64,000 bases of DNA from Malus domestica (Eukaryota; Streptophyta; Magnoliopsida; Rosales; Rosaceae), in contig NC_091675.1 in assembly GCF_042453785.1 (NCBI RefSeq), positions 53,268,501 to 53,332,500 on the forward strand, given 5' to 3'. Below, one piece after another: positions 1 through 10,338 of the stretch. The notes below the pieces were generated by a model. It saw only the letters and a program-made list of their open reading frames with translations. It was not told where the DNA came from and searched no databases. Position numbers and translations under genes: made by a program. Within the stretch, counting starts at the first letter, position 1, and each line of letters starts with the position of its first letter.

Positions 1-214
1 CATCAGACCGTTTGGAAAGTAGTCTGTTATCTTTGGGAGTGAGAAGGTTCCTGGCCACTACCGCAGCGGTCATATCATTCTTCATCACGGAATCCCCAAC
101 GGTAAGAGGACCAGTAGGGGAGACGAAGGATGGGCGCTATATGTTGTCTGGAGAAGGCGGGGCTGTCTCTTCAACAAGGTTCAAGTCAAAACGACGGTCT
201 GAGGGGCCAGACAT
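1..214 (-). pseudogene. 5' part of repeat-borne coiled-coil ORF, with nonsense codon
   Basis: Read on the minus strand from an ATG at 214-212, this matches the N-terminus of the ORF at 37604-38278 (starts MSGPSDRRFDLNLVEE in both). The Trp codon of the second copy (IWRPS) is replaced here by TAG at 139-137, about 26 codons in, so this copy cannot make the full protein. The rest of the ORF lies beyond the left edge. Function unknown. Confidence 0.75.
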
Positions 215-344
215 TTTCAAAGGTGTTGAAGAGAGAAAAGGTCGGACAAATCAAGATCTTAGAAGTGCAAGAATGGAGCTTCTACTGGTGGATATTCAAG
301 TGTGCTTTGGAACTTAATGTCAGCCTCTATAAAAATCTGCGCTC

Positions 345-600
345 GACGAAGCTTCAGAAATCGAAGAGGCGCCTGCTCAGAAATCGAAGAGGCGTTTGCT
401 TTCTCAAAAGCTGGGCTGCTTAGAGACCACGAGTGTCGATCTCAGAAATCGAAGAGGCGTTTGCTTTCTCAAAAGCTGGGCTGCTCAAAGACCACGAAGG
501 TCGATCTCAGAAATCGAAGAGGCTTGCTTTCTCAAAAGCTGGGCTGCTCAGAGACCACGAGGGCCGATCTCAGAAATCGAAGAGGCACCTACTTTTCCAG
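345..600. repeat. Tandem array, ~64-bp unit, about four copies
   Basis: Units share AGAAATCGAAGAGGC, then TTTGCTTTCTCAAAAGCTGG, then a GAGACCACGAGGG-type segment. Units differ by a few substitutions. The array lies just upstream of the antisense coiled-coil ORF start and recurs at 38410-38660. The short ORFs through it are by-products of the repeat, not genes. Confidence 0.85.
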
Positions 601-900
601 CCTTGTCAGCACCTGTCACACGCACACTCAGCTTTGCGGAAATTATGGGCATTCTGTCGAAGATTTCTGGCGAAGTAGAAAGCACATGAATCGTACTGTT
701 CAATCACCCACTTCCCACACGCAACAGTAGCTCATGGGTACCACATATAACTTTGCCAAAGTTCTCTGACAAAGTTGAGACACGTGAAGCTTGCAGCTCC
801 CACTACATCGCTCTGACCAAGAAGGGTAAAAGAATAGCAAAGAAACAACACTAACAAAGTTTAGACACATAAATTTTGAAGGTCTAGCTACCATATTATT

Positions 901-1700
901 ACCCACAAGGGTAAAGGAACAGTACCACTGCTGGATAATTGGAAAGTCCCGCTGTGTCAACCTCTGTGCTTCGTGGCAAGGTAGACTAGCAAACATGCCC
1001 AACCTTTACTCACATTCGAGAAAACACTCCCAACAAGATTGCTTGCTCCAAAATCGAAGAGGCACCGCCCTCCGAATCTCGAGAGCCAAACTCCCAACAC
1101 GATTACTTTCTCAAAAATTGAAGAGAGGGTAAAGGAACAGTACCACTGCTGGATAATTGGAAAGTCCCTGTGTGTCAACCTCTGTGCTTCGTGGCAAGGT
1201 AGACTAGCAAACATGCCCAACCTTTACTCACATTCGAGAAAACACTCCCAACAAGATTGCTTGCTCCAAAATCGAAGAGGCATCGCCCTCCGAATCTCGA
1301 GAGCCAGACTCCTAACATGATTACTTTCTCAAAAATCGAAGAGAGGGTAAAGGAACAGTACCACTGCTGGATAATTGGAAAGTCCCTGTGTGTCAACCTC
1401 TGTGCTTCGTGGCAAGGTAGACTAACAAACATGCCCAACCTTTACTCACATTCGAGAAAACACTCCCAACAAGATTGCTTGCTCCAATATCGAAGAGGCA
1501 CCGCCCTCCGAATCTCGAGAGCCAGACTCCCAACATGATTACTTTCTCAAAAATCGAAGACATCGCTCTCCGAATCTCGAGAGCCAGACCTCCAGCAGGA
1601 TTGCTTTCTCAAAAATCGAAGAGGCATCGTTCTTCGAATCTCGAGAGCCGGATCCCCGACAGGATTGCTTGTTCGAAAACCGAAGAGGCACCACTTTCCC
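901..1700. repeat. Tandem array, 218-bp unit (three copies) plus degenerate short units
   Basis: The string GTAAAGGAACAGTACCACTG starts at 911, 1129 and 1347, giving an exact 218-bp period. Each unit also contains a CGAAGAGGCAYCGCCCTCCG segment and CTCGAGAGCCAGACTCC. After 1540 the long unit gives way to shorter ones built around the CTCGAGAGCC segment, to about 1700. Proteins of 87-93 residues predicted in both directions repeat with the array and are shadows. Confidence 0.85.
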
Positions 1701-1849
1701 AACTTCAAGAGCTGGATCTCCTTGGATAAAGCTTGTCTGTAATCTTCACACGCAACATCAGCTTTCCAGATACCACAGACCACTTTTTCAAAGTGCTCTG
1801 ACAGAGTTAAAACTTGTGAAGCTGGCAGCTCCCACTACCGTGCTATGAC

Positions 1850-3150
1850 CAAGCAGGGTAAAGGAATAGCATTATTACTTGATGTTAGGGAGACTCCTAT
1901 ATATGTCGACCTCCATCCCCAACGGACAGGCAGACCTGCAAAAATGCTCAACCCTTCCTCTTATCTGAGAGGGCACTCCCAACGAAGCCTTTCGAAATAT
2001 TCAGCTTTCTTTCCCCCCGATAATACCTCTGTAAACAAGCTATACTAGAGCAAGAATATCTCATATCATCAGGGTTAAAAGCAAGAGTATCCCATATCAT
2101 GCTTTTTCCCCGTCTTTTCCTTTGGCCTTGTTCTTACCTGCAAGACAAGGAGAAAGAGAGCAATCAGTCAGCACTTGGAATCAAGCTTCCAGCCAGGAAC
2201 TGACTGCCTGGAACCCCTTACCTGATTACTTACCTGGCATTGCTCTCGAGTACTCATCTTCAACATCTTATGCTTCCAGGGAAGATACCGCATCTGCCTG
2301 AGGAACAGATAGGGCAAGTGAAAAGGATACAAGGAAGCATGTGGAGACAAACGTAACAGCACACGTGCCGATACATCCACTACTTTGTCAAAAGCAAAAG
2401 TATCCCATATCAGCAGGGTCGAACGTACTCTAGATTTGATGGACTTGTTTTGACCCTCAAATTCTTCATTCGGCCTTATACTCTGGAGGAAAACAGAAAA
2501 CCCTCCAGCCCAGTTCAAGAATAAGCCTGTGGAAAGTTACTTCTTCAAAAGCAAAAGTATCCCATATCATCTCTTCTCATTTTTCTTCTCTTTATCCTTC
2601 ATGCTGCCTGCAAGATAGGGAGAATGTGAACAATCAGCCGGAGCTCTGATTGCTTACCTTGTCTGTCACCTCTTTCAGCAGATCCCCTAGCTCGGCGATT
2701 TGGGGGACTCCTACTACATGGTTTGTATCACGCTTGACCAAGCCTGAAACTACAAGTAAGCTTCAAGTGACATTGATACATTACCTTGTGCATCTCCACT
2801 AGTTACAGATACCACCCCTGGATGGAGGAAGAGTACTTCCAGAGAAGATGCCACATCTACCTATGAGACAGATAAGGAAAGTCAAGACGATACCACACTC
2901 CGGTACTTAGAAGTTTCGTGGTTACGAGATCATTCTCCCACAATATTTCCTAATGTCATTTGTACTAAATCATTCACTTGTACTCACTAAAGGAGAGCTT
3001 GAACCTATGTACTTGTGTAAACCCTTCACAATTAATGAGAACTCCTCTATTCCGTGGACGTAGCCAATCTGGGTGAACCACGTACATCTTGTGTTTGCTT
3101 TCCTATCTCTATCCATTTATATACTTATCCTCACTAATGACCGGAGCAAT
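1850..3150 (+). other. LTR-like segment of the composite element
   Basis: No gene is seen. A TATA-like CTCCTATATATG lies near 1888-1899. The phrase AAAAGCAAAAGTATCCCATA recurs in variant form near 2080, 2390 and 2545. The right end (3055-3150) has the look of a plant LTR U5: GGACGTAGCCAATCTGGGTG followed by AACCACGTACATCTTGTG. The equivalent in the second copy is about 40520-41800. Assignment as an LTR is inference: I found no matching second LTR and no clear primer-binding site. Confidence 0.45.
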
Positions 3151-3153
3151 CTA

Positions 3154-3790
3154 GCGAAGATCACAAAAAGTGACCGTTTTCGCTACCTAGGATCTATCCT
3201 GCAAGAGAACGGAGAATTAGATGGAGATCTCAACCATAGAATACAAGTTGGATGGATGAAGTGTAAGAGTGCATCCGGCGTGTTGTGTGACCGTCGTAGG
3301 CCACTGAAGCTCAAGGGAAAATTTTATTTTATAGGACGGCAATAAGGCCAGCGATGTTGTATGGCACAGAATGTTGGGCGGTGAAGCATCAACACGTACA
3401 CAAAATGGGTGTAGCGGAGATGAGGATGCTTCGTGGGATGTATGGGTACACGAGAAAGGATAAGATTGGGAATGAGGATATCCGAGGTAAAGTAGGAGTA
3501 GCCAAAATTGAAGGAAATATGAGAGAAAATCGGTTCCGGTGGTTTGGACATGTGCAAAGAAGGCCTACTGACGCTCCGGTTCGAAAATGTGACTACGGGA
3601 CAGAGGTTTAGGGCCGAAGGGGTAGAGGAAGACCTAGGAAAACTTTGGAAGAGACCCTAAGAAAAGACTTGAGTACTTGGATCTAACGGAGGACATGACA
3701 CAAAACCGAGCGCAATGGCGTTCTAGGATTCATATAGCCGACCCCACTTAGTGGGAAAAGGCTTTGTTGTTGTTGTTGTTGTTGTTGTGG
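3154..3790 (+). pseudogene. RTE-type LINE, 3' end with (TTG)n tail
   Basis: The reading frame begins at [15 protein letters not shown] and matches the C-terminal third of the RTE reverse transcriptase ORF at 35508-37343. It is broken by a 5-bp insertion near 3327 (TTTTATTTTATAGG for TTTTATAGG), a CAG-to-TAG stop near 3607 and a missing base near 3670. It ends CCCACTTAGTGGGAAAAGGC followed by seven or more TTG units, the simple-repeat tail usual for RTE elements. It is truncated at its 5' side at the same internal base as the copy at 41815-42426. Confidence 0.85.
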
Positions 3791-4422
3791 TGTTAATGGT
3801 GGGAACTGGAAGACCCATTTCTCTAGTCCAGCTGAGCTGCTGAGACGATGACGGAGTTGCAGAGAGGACGAGTTCTCACTCCTCTCTTCCTCTTCGACTT
3901 TGATATCGTGACAAGGGTCTTCTTATTTTCATTATCATCACCCATTCAAATTTCTTTGAATTGTCATATTTTCAGGTATTGTGTTTATTCATCTGATTGT
4001 TTTTCTTTGTAGGTTTAGTGTTTCATTTGTTTCTAATATAGGACCTGGGATGTAGTAAGACTTAATTTCAGGTCTTAAATTTTGGGGTTGAATTTGGGGC
4101 TTTTGTTTAGGGTTTACGAATTGTGATTTAATATGTTGTGAAATTAGATTTGGGAGTTCATGTTGTGGCTTTGGAGTTCAAAGTTCTTATTGGAAAGGTA
4201 TTAGTAACACTGTTAAAAACTAGGACTTTTCGTTAGAAAAAGAAGAGGCTGTGATCTGTTATTTAGGTGTTTTAACTGTCTCTTTGCTGGTGGGAATTGT
4301 TCAGCTGGTGGAGAAAGTGTAAAATGGGGTTTTCTTATTCTGTTCTGCATTTGACAGGCTCTTTTCTGGCGTTGGTTTTCAGTGGGAATAGTTGTACAAG
4401 CACAACTGACTAACTGAGCAAA
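3791..4422 (+). other. Upstream region of the PPR gene
   Basis: AT-rich sequence between the LINE tail and the PPR start codon, with no coding signal. It probably holds the promoter and 5' leader. No clear TATA box was chosen. Confidence 0.4.
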
Positions 4423-6635
4423 ATGTGGAAGCGAGTGGTACAAGCACCCTCAGCTCAGCTCCAAACCCTAGCCTCTCAGAGATCCTCATGTCTCAAACAC
4501 AGCTTTCGACTCCTCATCTTCTCACCATCGTCCTCTTCAATGACACTGTTTCAGCGATACCCTGCTCTTTCCTCCACCCACGCCACCTTTACTTCCTGTT
4601 CCAGTGCGTCTGCATTTATGGGTCATGAGCATGAGGAATTTGAGGCTGAGCATCAGGTTAGCAACGTAACTGCACTGTTATTTCTTTTTTTCTTATTTTT
4701 GCAGTTTTAAAATATAAAATTTGCTTAATTGTGGGCTACATAGTGATTTTGTTTCGATTAATGTTTCTACAGAGTAGGATCAATACATCCAAACAGAGTG
4801 GAATGGATAATGGGTATTATGGTCAAAATAGTGGGCAGGTGCAACAGAAACTAAATGGGGCATGTGCTGATGGTTCACGGGATCCCCAGTATAGTCAAAG
4901 TAACAATGGGATTTTCTGGAGAAGCACAGGCAACGAATTTATGAATGACCCAGTTCAACAAAATGGAAATTTTAGAGGGTATTATGGTCATGAAAATAGA
5001 TGGTTGCAAAAAACCCCAAACCTGCATGGGAAACATTTAGGAAATGGAAATATACAGAATCCATATGTGTCTCGGAAGGAGCCATCCATAGAAGTCAGAC
5101 AGAATCCCGATGATTTTAAATCACAAGTAAATTCAGGATCGCAGGGAAACCATAATCAGAATTCTATGCAAAGTTATGCACATTATCGGCAAAATACCAA
5201 TGGTTACTCTGAAATGCATCAGCCGAACCCTAATTATGGACAACATCAACAGAATTCTAGTTATGGAAACGGGCAATACCAGCAACACCCTAGTTATGGG
5301 CAATACCAGCAAAACCCTAGTTATGAACAATATCAGACAAATTCAGGTGCTTTTCAAAATACGATAGTGGATTCTCACATAGGAAGTGAGTCAAAATCTG
5401 AAGCACAATTAATTGAGGCTTCGGAAGATAGCCCGTCTAGTTCCAGTCTTGAAGAGTTGGATCGTTTTTGCAAGGAGGGGAAAGTTAAGGAGGCTGTGGA
5501 GATCTTGGGACTGCTAGAGAAGCAGCACGTTCATGTAGATTTGCATCACTTTTTACAGTTGATGCAAGCATGCGGTGAGGCCAAGGCTCTAGAAGAAGCA
5601 AAAGTTGTTCATGACAGCATTACAAGATTATTGCCTCCTTTGAATGTGAGTACGTACAACAAAATCTTGGAGATGTATTCTAAATGTGGTTCTATGGACA
5701 ACGCATTTTTGGTTTTCAACAAGATGCCAAACCGGAATTTGACATCGTGGGACATTATGATAACATGGTTTGCTAAGAATGGTCTTGGGGAAGATGCCAT
5801 TGATCTATTTACCCAATTCAAGAAAGCAGGCTTGAAACCCGATGGCCAATTGTTTATTGGCGTTTTATACGCTTGTAGTGTCGTGGGAGATATTAATGAA
5901 GGATTGCTGCATTTTGAATCAATGAGCAAAGATTATGGTATTGTCCCAAATGTGGATCATTATGTGAGTGTAGTAGATATGCTAGGAAGTATGGGCTATC
6001 TAGATGAAGCTTTGGAATTCATTGAAAAGATGCCATTGGAACCTAATGTTGATGTTTGGAAGACCTTGATGAATCACTGTAGAGTTCATGGGCAGTTGGA
6101 GCTTGGGGACCGGTGTGCGGAGCTTATTGAGCAGCTACATCCCTCCTGCTTAGATGAGCAATCAAAGGCTGGCCTTATTCCTGTAAAAGAATCTGACCTG
6201 GTAAAGGAGAAAGAGAAGAAAAAAATAGCAGCACAAAATCTTTTAGAAGTGAGGAGCCGAGTCCATGAATATCGAGCAGGTGATAAATCGCATCCTGAGA
6301 ACGATGAAATTTATGCTCAACTCAGGGGTTTAAGGGAACAGATGAAGGAGGCTGGCTACATTCCGGAAACGAGATTTGTGTTACATGACATAGATCAGGA
6401 AGGCAAGGAAGATGCTTTGCTTGCCCATAGTGAGAGACTTGCTCTTGCTCATGGCCTCATCAGCAGCTCAGCTCGTTCAACTATTAGGGTTATCAAGAAT
6501 CTTCGTGTTTGTGGCGATTGCCATAACGCACTGAAGATCATTTCGAAAATTGTAGGCAGAGAACTCATCATGCGAGATGCTAAGAGGTTCCACCATTTCA
6601 AAGACGGATTGTGTTCTTGCCGAGATTATTGGTGA
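4423..6635 (+). CDS. DYW-class PPR protein, MEF8/MEF8S-like RNA editing factor
   Basis: Two exons, 4423-4656 and 4773-6635, joined in phase 0 across a GT-AG intron (CATCAG|GTTAGC, TTTCTACAG|AGTAGG), give 698 residues. The N-terminus is Ser/Arg-rich and poor in acidic residues, fitting a mitochondrial transit peptide. Residues about 80-300 are low-complexity and rich in Asn, Gln and Tyr, with tandem [13 protein letters not shown] repeats. PPR motifs follow (about 310-520), then E/E+ segments and a C-terminal DYW domain with HSE (630-632), CGDC (658-661), CSC (692-694) and terminal DYW. These HxE and CxxC residues are the zinc-binding cytidine deaminase signature of the family. The short PPR tract and the Q/N/Y-rich leader resemble Arabidopsis MEF8/MEF8S, which act in organellar C-to-U editing. 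No frame lesions are seen, so it is probably functional; the target sites cannot be inferred. Confidence 0.88.
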
Positions 6636-7262
6636 ACATACGAAACTCGAATTATTCTTTTGTCTCAGGTATTATTACAAACTCTGTTTTGATTACTCGA
6701 AATGCCGGCATGTTATATGATATAATGCTTTGAAAAGTAATTTTGAGACGGACCTTAATTCAACTGATCAAACTGCTAACCTGCGTAAGCCTATCGCGAA
6801 GAGCACCTCATTCTTTCGATGTCCAATATTTAGCTGTAGCATCTGTCGAGAAATCGGCCTCTGTAAATACGAATTGCTGTTCAACTTTGCTGCCAGGAGC
6901 TTTGATGTCCTTCGAAATCTTGATGTTATCAGTATTGCTCTTCTTCGCCGAGGTACCAAAGACACGTAATTAAATGAAGAGGATTGTGAATCTTAAGACC
7001 AAGACTTGCAAATACCACAAGAAATTAAAGCTACAAGCAATCCATTGGACCAAACACGACCAGAGAGTTTACTAGAAGCAATAAACCGCTTCCTGCGTAA
7101 GATAAAAGTTTTTTCTATCCCGTACACAGAACCTAACACGACCCAAAAGATAAAGTACGAAAAGCAGTGTTTTAAAAAGCGCCGCTTGATCATTGGTGTT
7201 TTAACTCATCAAAATGTACAGTAATGGTCATTTTCGTCAACTCCGTTAGAATTTTTGTCAAA
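6636..7262. other. PPR 3' flank; possible unidentified minus-strand exon
   Basis: No complete gene. On the minus strand from about 6963 to 6793 there is an open frame with a protein-like composition (includes VFGTSAKKSNTDNIKI, KVEQQFVFTEADFS and KYWTSKE, then stop) but no start codon. I do not recognise it. The rest, including PPR 3' UTR, shows nothing else. Confidence 0.3.
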
Positions 7263-10200
7263 ATGATCTCCCGTCGTTGGCATCCAGGGCCTCGCACTTG
7301 GCCTGCCACTATGGGCAGTGCTATTGGGAGCTCTCCAAAGCTCGCCTCAGGTACTCGTTACCTCCTTTTCTTCAATCCATTTTTCATTGAATTTTTTTAA
7401 ATTAAATTGTCTTTCATCTTGGAATAATTAAATCATTGTATTATCTGATATTTTTTTGATAATTTCTGTGATAATTTTGTATGTGCGCAATTATTTGATA
7501 CGCTTAATCTCAGGTTGATTCACACAGTTGTACTGCTCTTAAGCGTTTGATTTTCTATTGGAGAGCAAGATTTAATTTCAATATGTCAATAAGATAATCT
7601 CTGTGGACAAGTTGTCATTCTTAAACAAACTGGATTGCAGAAACAATAATATGTTTTCTTTCAAAGACTAGGACCTTAATCCGAAATTAGGTTTTCGAAA
7701 ATATCTCCTTTCTAGTCTGCGTGAATATGACCCAAAAGGATCCACCCCATTGTGAAGAAAGTGAGGAGAAAAAAAAAATCAAGTTTGAACACATTAAGTC
7801 CTCTTTGCCTGCAAAAATATGGTCTTCGAAATTCTCTTGTTTCTCTCCAGCAACAGTTTTATGCCTCTCAAGAATCAGGGAAGAGCACTGGGATAGGATT
7901 TCCCAACTGACATTTCCTTCGCAACACTATCTCGGTCATAGCTTTAGAACTGTAGAGAACAATGGAGACACGGGACTTGCACTTTTATACTCAGTTTTAA
8001 CACGTTATACACCAACATGGAGACAAACAGACATGTAGTCTTGTCCTTATAGTCATATCATAGGTTTTGATCCTCCATGAGAAACCAATGAGGCAGCTAA
8101 CCAAGAAAAAACTAAATCAATAAAGAGAGATGGATTGTCACATAAACCGAGAAGCTGCCACATGGTTATAAACTCCATCTTCTACCATCTGATCTAACCA
8201 GATATAAACAAAAATTCCCCAAAAAAGACAACCAAGAAGTGAGCTCCCTCTATTTCCAAATCATTGATATCTTTCCTGAAACCATCCCAGCTCAATGCAA
8301 TAGAAGTTCTTACAAATCTAGTAAGGGGCATGTTTTAATAACTGGAGATATTGTACAGGTGAGGAAACTAATTATTCAAATATGACTCCCCAACCCTTTT
8401 TCTCGTCCTAGAATTCATCCTCTCTTCGGTAACCAGTGCTAACTTGCAGCAAGATGAAGGGACAATCATCCTGAGAATTCTATTTTGAAGGGCTTAGACT
8501 CGATCTCCTCACAACTGATTTTGCATCCCACCCATGTTCATGTAACCCATACTGGTTTCAATATAAACATTCATAAGGGATCCCTTTCTCAAGTAAATAT
8601 CCATTGTCACTTAGCGAGAAAATACATATTTTCCACCTCCATCTAGGTAAGTTGAGTTATCACTTATTAAGTTATTAAGCCAATTTTTTTTTTCAACTCC
8701 TGAATTCAGGACTCAGTTTAATTGCTCTGTTAGAAAAGATGTTTCGATATTTTGCTTCAACATGTAAAAGCAGTATCGGCCCTATCGGGTGTATTTTCTT
8801 TCATGCATTAAACATGTACATTTTGTGTTCATAGCGGATTCTCTTCTAACTGCAGATTATCAATTTTTCGTCATTGAAACTTAGTTAAAGATTTTTTTTC
8901 TTATGAGTTTTTCACTTTCACCGCATTTTAGTCATTGCAACTTCTGGAACTGGGTTTATTCTTGGAAGTGGCCATGCCATTGATTTTGCTGGACTTTGTT
9001 GCACATGTGCTGGTACCATGATGGTTGCAGCATCTGCTAATTCCTTAAATCAGGTTTGCTGTTCAATAACAGATTTTTCTTTCTACACACACACAATATA
9101 CGGAAATGGAGCTAACTGGTGGGTCAGTGTGCAAAGAGAGGTCTCCCTTTAACAGGATAGATACACATACTACACACACGGAACATTTTTTTTTTGTCCA
9201 TTAAAGTTGGATCTAAGATACAAGCAGGAATGAAGCTTAGCATGGAATCAGACTTTATAGGGACCAATATGAAAAATATGAACAAAATATTTAATGATAA
9301 TTAGGATCGTTTCAAGATTAATGGTTTTCGAAAGTTTTGTATTATTTTATTTTGATGGTGCAGTTTCTAATTTTTCATTGTTTAGGGCCCATTTGATCAT
9401 TTTTGAGTAGTTAATGGCTCACTATTTGCAGTACCTGTAGTTTTGTAGATCAACAATTTGATCAGGTAAGGTGTTAAATCATTGAAATTATTTGGTTTTA
9501 GGCGTTTGAGAAGCAAAATGATGCCAAAATGAACAGAACGAAGAACAGACCACTACCTTCAGGACGCATTACGATCCCTCATGCAGTCACCTTGGCGTCT
9601 GCTGCTGGTTTAGCTGGCACTGCTTTGTTAGCAAGCAAGGTGCCCAAATGAATTTACACTTTCTTCTATAATTGTTATATGACATTAAATGTTTGATTTC
9701 CATCACCTCAAATGTTTGATTGTTTGGGGACTAATGTTGCAACTCTTATGACAAGGTTGTTGCAGGCTAATATGTTGGCAGCTGGTCTTGGAGCTTCCAA
9801 TCTAATACTTTATGCGTTTGTCTACACTCCATTGAAGCAGATTCACCCAGTGAACACATGGGTTGGTGCTGTTGTTGGTGCTATCCCTCCACTTCTAGGG
9901 TAATTTGTTCCGTAAGTTTCTTTGAGCTACATGCTATTTTCATTGGACCTATTGGAGTTACTTTATTTATTGCTTTGGCTGTTGAACAATTATTCTTTCA
10001 ATTGACTCATAGTAGCTTAAATGTTAGTTGTTGCAATATATTTTGGCAGCCCAAAACTGATCTGGGTTTTCTCTAATCCCCATTAAGCATTAAATAAAAA
10101 CGAAGTTTGTTTTCCAGTATATATTGAAAAGTACCCATTGTTGTACTGTACCAAATATATTATACATAAAACTGCAAATTCCTCCTGTATCTTTTTCTCT

Positions 10201-10289
10201 CTGTCCTCCCCATGACCTCCCTCTCTGGTCTGAATTTTTTTGTAATATCTACAAACTTACCTCGTAGCTTCCACTTGTTTAACAGTAAT

Positions 10290-10338
<49 letters not shown>

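Larger units (their letters stand above)
1..3790 (+). mobile_element. Composite retroelement, copy 1 (left part outside window)
   Basis: Base 1 corresponds to base 38065 and the similarity continues to the end of a (TTG)n tail near 3788, matching 42426. Along the plus strand it holds an antisense coiled-coil ORF start (1-214), a ~64-bp array (345-600), a 218-bp array (901-1560), an LTR-like stretch (about 1850-3150) and the 3' end of an RTE LINE (3154-3790). The same order occurs at 37344-42426 with unrelated flanks, so the assembly has been copied as a unit. I do not recognise a named family. That the pieces form one mobile unit is inference; the shared order and the shared RTE junction are seen directly. 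Confidence 0.75.

Noticed and set aside
901..1560. 87-93-residue ORFs repeated in both directions
   Set aside because: They recur with the exact 218-bp period of the tandem array and have no protein-like features. They are consequences of the repeat.
7721..8038. 105-residue ORF in COX10 intron 1
   Set aside because: The paralogous intron (33300-33600) breaks the frame, so it is a chance open frame.
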